From CAZADA01 sp964636945 (GTDB taxonomy: Bacteria; Pseudomonadota; Alphaproteobacteria; Caulobacterales; Maricaulaceae): a stretch of 20,126 nucleotides of DNA. Each line of letters begins with the position of its first letter. The stretch's first letter is position 1. Position numbers and translations under genes: made by a program. Under the pieces are notes generated by a model. The model saw nothing but the letters and a program-made list of their open reading frames with translations, did no database searches and had not been told where the DNA came from. The DNA is taken from the NCBI GenBank assembly GCA_964636945.1, contig CAZWVH010000055.1:1-20126 (forward strand), in the 5' to 3' direction. This document shows, piece after piece, positions 14,487-20,126 of the stretch.

Positions 14487-15094
14487 GCCAAATCTCCTTG
14501 GGCACGTCTTTCAAGCTGGTGGACAATCTGGCGCACCTGATCACGCGCCGCGTCCATTCCCTGGCTTGTGTCCACAACAAAATCCGCCCGCGCTCGTTTC
14601 TCTGAATCGGGCATTTGTTTGGTTAGGATGGCGTCAAACTTGGCTTGGGTCATGCCGTCGCGCGCCATGACGCGCTCTCGTTGAACGTCTGGGGGGGCGG
14701 TGACAACGATCACCACATCCATCTGCTGATCGCCGCCAGTCTCAAACAATAACGGGATATCGAACACGGCTATTGTTCGACCCTCCTCCCGAGCAGCTGC
14801 GATAAACGCCTCGCGTTGCTCGCGCACCAAGGGATGAACGATGGCGTCCAGGGTCGCAAATGCGGCCGGATCGTTGCGAACAATATCGGACAACCGCGAT
14901 CGATCGATACCGCCATCGGTCAGAATATCAGGGCCAAATTCGGCGAGTAATGGCTCGATCGCAGCCCCGCCCGGGGCATAGAGCGCATGCACCACTGCAT
15001 CAGCGTCAAACACGGCGGCGCCCTCTTCGGCGAACATTCGCGCAGTGGTGGATTTTCCCATCCCGATCGAACCAGTCAGGCCCGCGATAATCAC
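14483..15094 (-). CDS. coaE: Dephospho-CoA kinase
   Basis: CoaE phosphorylates the 3'-hydroxyl of dephospho-CoA, the last step of coenzyme A synthesis. The 203-residue protein starts MIIAGLTGSIGMGKSTTARMF with the Walker A loop (8-16), followed by the family blocks GAAVFDADAVVHALYAPGG, DPAAFATLDAIVHPLV and FDIPLLFETGGDQQMDVVIVV. The length is normal. It overlaps aroE upstream and dnaQ downstream by 4 bp each (ATGA-type), evidence for a coupled operon. Confidence 0.96.
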   Translation of the reverse strand: MIIAGLTGSIGMGKSTTARMFAEEGAAVFDADAVVHALYAPGGAAIEPLLAEFGPDILTDGGIDRSRLSDIVRNDPAAFATLDAIVHPLVREQREAFIAAAREEGRTIAVFDIPLLFETGGDQQMDVVIVVTAPPDVQRERVMARDGMTQAKFDAILTKQMPDSEKRARADFVVDTSQGMDAARDQVRQIVHQLERRAQGDLA

Positions 15095-15972
15095 CGCAGT
15101 GACTCCAATGTATGGCGCAGCAGGGAATGGGCGTCGAACTCAGCTTGGCTTGGTGGGGATTGCCCAAAGAATGCCTCAAAACTCGGTCGCGCTTGTTCAA
15201 TCAGCATGGTCAACCCACCCACCGCGCGCAAACCACGTTGTTTAGCGTCGCGAACGAAGTTGGTCTCCAGCGGAGCGTAGACAGCATCAAACACAAATGC
15301 GTTTCGATCCAAAGCTATGATGTCCAAATCCAAAGGCGGCTTGCCGGTCATGCCTAAACTCGTGGAGTTAATCACAATGTCGGCGCCCGAGAGGCTTTCA
15401 TGGCGCGACTCCCACCCAACGACACGCCAAATAACTTTCGGGTGTTGCGCCGTCGCCAACGCAGCCAAGGTATTCGCCTTTTCGAGACTGCGGTTAATCA
15501 GAGTGATCTCAGTCCAATTTGATTCGGCCAACGCGAAAATGGTTGCACGCGCAGCTCCGCCTGCTCCCAAAACCACAGCCTTACGCCGTGTGGCAATCTG
15601 CGCCTCAGCGATAACCGCCTGAACGCCCAGAATATCCGTGTTGTCCCCGCTCCATCCGCCGGCGTGTTCGTGAATCATGAGGTTTACAGCGCCAGTAAAT
15701 TGTGCGCGCTCGCTCACCGTATCGCAGTGCGCAAAAGCAAGTTGTTTGAGTGGAGCCGTGACATTCACGCCGACCACCTTCAGTAGATCGAGCGCATGAA
15801 TGGCGTGATCAAAATTTTCCTCGGTGACCTCAAACGGAGCAAATACGCCGTCAATTCCCCTAACATTTAACCAGCTGGTATGCAGCAAAGGTGAGAGCGA
15901 TTGACGAATTGGCGATCCGATGACGCCAGCAACGCGTGCGCCTCCGGTGGGTATTCGGGCGCGCTCATTCAC
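15091..15972 (-). CDS. aroE: Shikimate dehydrogenase
   Basis: AroE reduces 3-dehydroshikimate to shikimate with NADPH. The 293-residue protein has GVIGSPIRQSLSPLLH (shikimate-binding serines), VGVNVTAPLKQ with the catalytic Lys76, GDNTDILG with Asp113, the nucleotide loop VLGAGGAAR (about 134-142) and INSTSLGM. Within NTDILG the usual Gly after NTD is Ile, a small departure from most AroE. The start follows maf with an 8-bp overlap. The ~10-residue N-terminal extension before VAGVIGSP is slightly long but normal for the class. Confidence 0.95.
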   Translation of the reverse strand: MNERARIPTGGARVAGVIGSPIRQSLSPLLHTSWLNVRGIDGVFAPFEVTEENFDHAIHALDLLKVVGVNVTAPLKQLAFAHCDTVSERAQFTGAVNLMIHEHAGGWSGDNTDILGVQAVIAEAQIATRRKAVVLGAGGAARATIFALAESNWTEITLINRSLEKANTLAALATAQHPKVIWRVVGWESRHESLSGADIVINSTSLGMTGKPPLDLDIIALDRNAFVFDAVYAPLETNFVRDAKQRGLRAVGGLTMLIEQARPSFEAFFGQSPPSQAEFDAHSLLRHTLESLR

Positions 15973-16555
15973 TCAGCATTCCCGACGCACGTAACATGGC
16001 CAATGTGGGCAATAACGCCATGCCGAGGATTGCGAAGTAGTCCCCATCAATGCGCGAAAACAATTGGGCGCCGCGACCCTCGAATTGATAGCAACCCACA
16101 CTGGCTAAAATCGCCTCGCCTTCTTGATCCAAATATTGGTCCAAGAACGCATCGCTATAGTCACGCATGGTCAGGTGCGACACGGCAATGTGCGTGTCGA
16201 GAATGCGGCCACCCCGCGCCAACGCTACGGCCCCCACCAACTCATGTTCACTGTTTCGCAACATGGTGAGTCGAGCGCGCGCTTCGTGCATGGTCTCCAC
16301 TTTGTCAAAGAGTCGCCCGTCAAATCTCAACACTTGATCAGCGCCAATCGTGACACCTTGTGTCCGCTCGCTCACCGTCAGAGCCTTTTCCTTGGCAAGT
16401 GCGAGCGCCACGGTCTCGGCGGTCTCACCGCTGAGCGCCTGTTTAGTGATCGCTTCGTCAACACCCGGTTTGATCACGGAAAATGGAATACCGGCGTTAG
16501 TGAGAATTTTGGCGCGGATCGCACTGCCCGACGCCAACACAATTTCAGATGGCAT
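15965..16555 (-). CDS. maf: Maf family nucleotide pyrophosphatase
   Basis: Maf proteins hydrolyse non-canonical nucleoside triphosphates to monophosphates and have been linked to septum inhibition. The 196-residue protein shows the family signatures: IVLASGSAIRAKIL at the N terminus (usually SxxR), the catalytic Asp in TIGADQVL (Asp73), ALAKEKAL, and IDGDYFAILGMALLPTLAMLR near the end. Which Maf subfamily (dTTP/UTP or m7GTP) cannot be fixed without an alignment. It sits 9 nt downstream of the PPSR gene and overlaps aroE. Confidence 0.93.
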   Translation of the reverse strand: MPSEIVLASGSAIRAKILTNAGIPFSVIKPGVDEAITKQALSGETAETVALALAKEKALTVSERTQGVTIGADQVLRFDGRLFDKVETMHEARARLTMLRNSEHELVGAVALARGGRILDTHIAVSHLTMRDYSDAFLDQYLDQEGEAILASVGCYQFEGRGAQLFSRIDGDYFAILGMALLPTLAMLRASGMLSE

Positions 16556-16564
16556 ATGCCCCGC

Positions 16565-17428
16565 CTATAAACGCTCACCGAGGAAATTGAGAATTTTCGC
16601 AGACGTTTCCTCAACTGATCGTCGGCTAACGTCAATTACCGGCCAGCCGCGTTGTTCGAATTGACGGGTCGCCTCCACCACTTCTTTGCGAATGGCGGCT
16701 TTGTCGGCATAATCGGTTGCGCGTTGTTCGTTCAATGTCGTCAGTCGATTGCGCCGAATTTGCACCAAACGATCAGGCGATGCGGTCAGCCCGACGATCA
16801 AAGGACGGGTGAGTTGATCCAAAACCGGTGGAAACACATCTGGGTTGACCAGAGGCACGTTGCCGGCGCGCACCCCGCGATGCGCAAGGTAGATGCAGGT
16901 TGGCGTTTTTGACGTGCGGCTCACCCCAACCAACACCACATCAGCGTCATTGAGCGTTTCCAGCTTTTGTCCGTCATCGTGCGACATGGCGAATTCCACC
17001 GCCGCGATGCGACGATAATAATCCTGATCGAGACCATGCTGAGCGCCCGCTTTTTGCTGAGTCGGTTGCCCCAAATATCTCGACAATGACGCCATCAGCG
17101 GATCCAGTACTGCAATGCAGGGAATTTCCAGCTCCGCGCACCGGATTTCCAAACTTCGGCGCAAAGTGGGGTCGACGACCGTGAACAAGACGATTCCCGG
17201 CGCATCTTCGATGGCTTTGAGCACTCGTTTGATCTGACGTTCAGAGCGCACCAATGCGTACAAATGCTCCACCGGCGAGACATGAGGAAAATGTGACATA
17301 CTGGCTTTCATGACATTCATGAGCGTTTCGCCCGTGGAGTCAGAAACCAGGTGCACGTGATAATAAGTCTTGAAGGCCGGCTGAGTTTTAGCGGTTTGCT
17401 GAACCGATGGTGGACTGGTTGTGGACAT
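16565..17428 (-). CDS. Pyruvate, phosphate dikinase / PEP synthase regulatory protein (DUF299)
   Basis: A 287-residue bifunctional ADP-dependent kinase/Pi-dependent pyrophosphorylase of the DUF299 family, which switches PPDK or PEP synthase off and on. Seen: VHLVSDSTGETL (25-36), the P-loop-like GVSRTSKTPT (168-177), IYLAHRGVRAGNVPLV, and YADKAAIRKEVVEATRQF. Whether the target is PPDK or PEP synthase cannot be told. The ATG at 17428 is preceded by GGAG at 9 nt; longer in-frame starts run to 17515. It is the first gene of the minus-strand operon. This is the orthologue of Rickettsia RP001, which flanks the origin together with hemE. Confidence 0.93.
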   Translation of the reverse strand: MSTTSPPSVQQTAKTQPAFKTYYHVHLVSDSTGETLMNVMKASMSHFPHVSPVEHLYALVRSERQIKRVLKAIEDAPGIVLFTVVDPTLRRSLEIRCAELEIPCIAVLDPLMASLSRYLGQPTQQKAGAQHGLDQDYYRRIAAVEFAMSHDDGQKLETLNDADVVLVGVSRTSKTPTCIYLAHRGVRAGNVPLVNPDVFPPVLDQLTRPLIVGLTASPDRLVQIRRNRLTTLNEQRATDYADKAAIRKEVVEATRQFEQRGWPVIDVSRRSVEETSAKILNFLGERL

Positions 17429-17670
17429 CCAAAGTCGCTCCTGTGCGCCCAGCGGGCGCCCCTGCTTCGCATCAAACGCCTGTGTCATTCGGCGCCCGTG
17501 ACTCCCACCGTCCATTCACAGCATGGGATGATGCCCCGTCATAAAACCACAGGGCGCGAAACTTGACAGCCCAACACGTTGACTTAATGCGGGTGGAGCC
17601 TCTCTTTTACCGTAAGTCGCCGGGGCGCCGCCTGGGGATAGTCCGTGAACTGCGCGTGCGTGACGCCCTC

Positions 17671-17686
17671 GAAATTGATCGATTTC
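17671..17686. promoter_or_regulatory. 16-bp palindrome upstream of hemE
   Basis: GAAATTGA and TCGATTTC are symmetric at 7 of 8 positions. It lies 57 bp before the hemE start, next to the AT-rich block. It may be an operator or an origin-binding site; the protein is unknown. Confidence 0.35.
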
Positions 17687-17692
17687 CCCGGC

Positions 17693-17732
17693 TAAAAAAG
17701 AAACAATAAGCTTTAAAATTCTTTCTTATTAA
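17693..17732. other. AT-rich block, possible DNA unwinding element
   Basis: 34 of 40 bases are A or T in an otherwise GC-rich region. It includes the inverted repeat AATAAG (17705-17710) and CTTATT (17725-17730). It may serve as the unwinding element of an origin, as the hemE promoter, or both. Confidence 0.45.
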
Positions 17733-17742
17733 GAGAACCCAT

Positions 17743-18801
17743 GTGACTGAGACCTTAGCCGTATCCACGAAGCTGCAAACTGTTTTGGCTGGCGGTGCGA
17801 TAACGCCGCCACCCGTCTGGATGATGCGCCAGGCCGGCCGCTATCTTCCTGAATATCAAAAGATAAGACGCCAACATCCCAACTTTATCGAATTTTGTTT
17901 CAGCCCCGAAAGCGCTGCAGAAGTCACGCTCCAACCCATTCGACGATTTGATTTTGATGCCGCGATCGTATTTGCCGACATCTTGCTCTTGCCGCATGTG
18001 GTTGGGGCGACAGTAACGTTTGTTCCTGGCGACGGACCGACGCTCTCGCCTTTGCGCGTTGAACGCGACATTGACCTCCTCGATTGGGACCGTGCCGCTG
18101 AAGGCTTGTCCCCTGTCGGCGAAACACTGGCGCGAGTCCGAGCTGATCTTTCGAATGAAAAATCATTGATTGGGTTTGCAGGAGCGCCTTGGACGGTCGC
18201 CACTTATATGCTCGGCGGTGGCAAAGGCGAAGCGGGACGCCGCGACGCCAAGGCCTGGGCTTGGTCAAACCTCGAACTGGCCGATCGCCTTCTCAGTCAA
18301 CTTGCCGACGCCACAGCGGACTATCTGGCTGCACAAATCCGGGCCGGGGCCGATACGCTCAAACTGTTTGAAAGCTGGGCTGAAGGTCTTCCCGACCCTG
18401 CTTTTGACCGCTGGGTCATTTCGCCAACGAAACGAATATTGGACCGATTGCGTTTCAAGGGTGTTTCGGCGCCTGTGATCGGATTTCCCCGCGGCGCGAG
18501 CGAACACCAATTGGCTCGCTTTACCAAGCAGACCGGAATCTCCGCTTTGGCGCTCGATATGGCGCAGGCTAACCACCAAACGCTGGAATCTCTGCCGCAG
18601 TCGCTGCCTGTGCAAGGCTCACTGGACCCGGCCGTGTTGGTTGCAGGCGGCGCAGCTCTTGTTGATGAAACCAAACGCCTGCTCGACCTGTTCGCGCAAA
18701 GACCTTACGTATTCAATCTTGGCCACGGGATATGGCCAAGCACGCCAATCGAGCATGTTCAATTGGTCATTGATACAGTTCGAGCTTGGCGCAGCACGTG
18801 A
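17743..18801 (+). CDS. hemE: Uroporphyrinogen decarboxylase
   Basis: HemE removes four carboxyl groups from uroporphyrinogen III to give coproporphyrinogen III in haem synthesis. The 352-residue protein has the first signature PVWMMRQAGRYLPEY (24-38), the catalytic Asp79 in IVFADILLLP, LIGFAGAPWTVATYMLGG, LKLFESWAE, VIGFPRGA and the end signature NLGHGIWPSTPIEHV. The start is GTG at 17743 with AAGAGA about 6 nt upstream; the out-of-frame ATG two bases earlier would stop at once (ATGTGA). hemJ follows after 19 nt, so the two probably form a haem operon. Confidence 0.97.
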   Translation: MTETLAVSTKLQTVLAGGAITPPPVWMMRQAGRYLPEYQKIRRQHPNFIEFCFSPESAAEVTLQPIRRFDFDAAIVFADILLLPHVVGATVTFVPGDGPTLSPLRVERDIDLLDWDRAAEGLSPVGETLARVRADLSNEKSLIGFAGAPWTVATYMLGGGKGEAGRRDAKAWAWSNLELADRLLSQLADATADYLAAQIRAGADTLKLFESWAEGLPDPAFDRWVISPTKRILDRLRFKGVSAPVIGFPRGASEHQLARFTKQTGISALALDMAQANHQTLESLPQSLPVQGSLDPAVLVAGGAALVDETKRLLDLFAQRPYVFNLGHGIWPSTPIEHVQLVIDTVRAWRST

Positions 18802-18820
18802 GATTGACGGGGGAATGTGA

Positions 18821-19285
18821 ATGTCAGGTTTGCTGACATGGCTGGCCGCAGTTGATGGCGGGTATCCTTGGATCAAGGCGTTTCATTTGATCAGCGTGAT
18901 CTTTTGGATTGCCGGCATGCTCATGTTGGCGCGCCTATTTGCCTATCACCATGCGTCATCGCCCGGCGGTGAAGCCGAGACAATTCTCACATCGGGTGAA
19001 CAGCGTTTACTCAAGTTGATTGTCAATCCGGCCATGGCGTTGGCTTGGCTCATGGGACTTGCAATGATCGCATTGCATCCCGAGTTGTTGTCCCAAGGGT
19101 GGTTCCACGCAAAGCTATTATTGGTGGTTTTGCTGAGCGGCTTTCATGGTTTTTTGGCCGCAAGCGCGCGCAAATTTGCCGGAGGCATGCGCCCCCTCAC
19201 AGAACGTCGTTGGCGTATGCTGAATGAGGTTCCGGCGGTGGCGACGATATTTGTTGTGTTGTTAGCGATTCCGAAACCGTTTTAG
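18821..19285 (+). CDS. hemJ: Protoporphyrinogen oxidase HemJ
   Basis: HemJ is the membrane-bound, haem-containing enzyme that oxidises protoporphyrinogen IX to protoporphyrin IX in many bacteria lacking HemG and HemY. The 154-residue protein has four hydrophobic helices and the conserved blocks YPWIKAFHLISVIFWIAGM with His22 and GWFHAKLLLVVLLSGFHG with Lys98, both required in characterised homologues. GGGGGA lies about 7 nt before the ATG. It sits directly behind hemE, two steps earlier in the pathway, and ahead of rho, the usual alphaproteobacterial order. Confidence 0.94.
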   Translation: MSGLLTWLAAVDGGYPWIKAFHLISVIFWIAGMLMLARLFAYHHASSPGGEAETILTSGEQRLLKLIVNPAMALAWLMGLAMIALHPELLSQGWFHAKLLLVVLLSGFHGFLAASARKFAGGMRPLTERRWRMLNEVPAVATIFVVLLAIPKPF

Positions 19286-19456
19286 CGGCAAAAGGTGAAT
19301 ATCGCCCTTCGCGTTTGAGCGATTTGGGCGTATAAGATGCCAAGGCATTCGTCCTCAACTCAAAATATCGCTCATCGCTGGCCGTCATTTCGGCGCGCTG
19401 ATTGCGAAATCGCTCCCATCACACTGTGTACACTTAACAACTTTGAAAGACGCCCC

Positions 19457-20126
19457 ATGACTGAAGCGTCCTCCGTTTCCACTGCCGAGAATGGCGAACG
19501 AAAGGCCACGATGTCGCTTGATGAGCTCAAGCAACGCGGCCCAACGGACCTATTGAAGCAGGCTGAAGAACTCGAAATCGAAAACGCATCCTCAATGCGC
19601 CGCCAGGATATGATGTTCGCGATCCTCAAGGCGCTTGCCGAACGCGATGTTGAAATTTCCGGTGGTGGCGTCCTTGAGGTCCTGCAAGACGGGTTCGGAT
19701 TTCTGCGCGCGCCTGAAGCCAACTATTTGCCAGGCCCGGATGACATTTATGTCTCGCCGTCGCAGATCCGTCGTTTCGGCTTGCGCACAGGCGATACCGT
19801 CGAAGGTGAGATTCGTGCGCCCCGCGACGGCGAGCGATATTTCGCCCTGGTCAAAGTCTCAGCGATCAACTTTGCTGAACCTGAAGCCGCGCGTCACAAG
19901 GTTCACTTCGATAACCTGACCCCGCTTTATCCCGATCAGCGCCTTCATATGGAGATTTCTGATCCGACGGTGAAAGATCGGTCGGGGCGCGTGATCGACA
20001 TTGTCGCGCCTTTGGGCAAAGGACAACGCGCCCTGATCGTGGCGCCGCCACGCACAGGTAAAACCGTCCTGCTGCAGAATATCGCCCACTCCATCGAGGC
20101 CAATCACCCGGAATGCTATGTGATTG
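19457..20126 (+). CDS. rho: Transcription termination factor Rho (N-terminal part)
   Basis: The first 223 codons of Rho run off the window end. Rho is the hexameric RNA helicase that ends transcription at untranslated C-rich RNA. Seen: the N-terminal helical domain (about 20-65), the cold-shock-like RNA-binding domain with VLEVLQDGFGFLR (72-84) and DIYVSPSQIRRFGLRTGD (96-113), NLTPLYPDQRL, and the Walker A region APPRTGKTVLLQNIA (about 196-210). The ATG at 19457 has only a weak Shine-Dalgarno (GAAAGA). The 171-bp leader after hemJ is long enough for an own promoter and for the autogenous control known in other bacteria. A -10-like TATAAG lies at 19331 but without a good -35. Confidence 0.96.
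   Translation, partial: MTEASSVSTAENGERKATMSLDELKQRGPTDLLKQAEELEIENASSMRRQDMMFAILKALAERDVEISGGGVLEVLQDGFGFLRAPEANYLPGPDDIYVSPSQIRRFGLRTGDTVEGEIRAPRDGERYFALVKVSAINFAEPEAARHKVHFDNLTPLYPDQRLHMEISDPTVKDRSGRVIDIVAPLGKGQRALIVAPPRTGKTVLLQNIAHSIEANHPECYVI

Larger units (their letters stand above)
17429..17742. other. Candidate chromosomal replication origin (DUF299-hemE gap)
   Basis: A 314-bp gap between divergent DUF299 and hemE. In Caulobacter crescentus and Rickettsia prowazekii the origin lies between these same two genes. Here the hemE side holds a 40-bp block (17693-17732) with 34 A/T, fit for an unwinding element. There is a palindrome at 17671-17686, a 7/9 match to a DnaA box on the minus strand (17633-17641, CTATCCCCA read on that strand) and one GANTC site (17500-17504). 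No perfect DnaA box and no full CtrA site (TTAA-N7-TTAA) was found by eye. The promoters of the PPSR operon and of hemE must also lie here. Position supports the call; sequence support is weak. Confidence 0.45.

Noticed and set aside
17563..17590. TTGACA at 17563 as a strong plus-strand promoter
   Set aside because: No good -10 hexamer follows at 16-18 bp (TAATGC or AATGCG only), so it was not annotated.
17580..17742. CtrA boxes (TTAA-N7-TTAA) in the hemE upstream gap
   Set aside because: TTAA half-sites occur at 17584, 17713 and 17729, but none has a second half at the required spacing.

Overview
The window looks like chromosomal DNA of an alphaproteobacterium, probably of the Caulobacterales/Maricaulales type (Hyphomonadaceae or Maricaulaceae-like). 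This rests on three things: the gene order DUF299(PPSR)-hemE-hemJ-rho, the run PPSR-maf-aroE-coaE-dnaQ facing secB and a Tim44-like/mltA/smr set, and a UrcA-family periplasmic protein. Placement below class level is inference. No rRNA, tRNA, CRISPR array or insertion sequence was seen.

Layout. (1) 1-3780: the end of hslU, a small orphan gene on the minus strand, then hisF and hisE. Between hisF and hisE, which are adjacent in many relatives, lie a phospholipase A2-like lipoprotein gene with a good terminator and an AT-rich minus-strand membrane-protein gene preceded by a tiny coupled ORF. (2) 3781-4423: a UrcA-family secreted protein with a leader hairpin and a terminator. (3) 4424-8998: two tandem minus-strand genes for large secreted proteins, each a DUF3604 (PHP-like metal-site) domain followed by a C-terminal META/HslJ domain. 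(4) 8999-10612: a TetR regulator divergent from a CPBP-family membrane protease, with a 24-bp palindrome lying inside both predicted promoters. (5) 10624-13098: minus-strand Tim44-like, mltA and smr, divergent from secB. (6) 13794-17428: a tight minus-strand operon PPSR-maf-aroE-coaE-dnaQ whose genes overlap by 4-8 bp or are 9 bp apart. (7) 17429-17742: a 314-bp gap between DUF299 and hemE, the position of the chromosome origin in Caulobacter and Rickettsia, containing a 40-bp block that is 34/40 A+T. (8) 17743-end: hemE, hemJ and the start of rho.

Most genes are housekeeping: histidine, shikimate, CoA and haem synthesis, protein export, proofreading, peptidoglycan turnover and transcription termination. 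The accessory material is the insert between hisF and hisE and the UrcA/DUF3604-META/TetR/CPBP block. The two points most worth pursuing are the candidate replication origin and the duplicated DUF3604-META exoproteins with their nearby TetR-CPBP switch.
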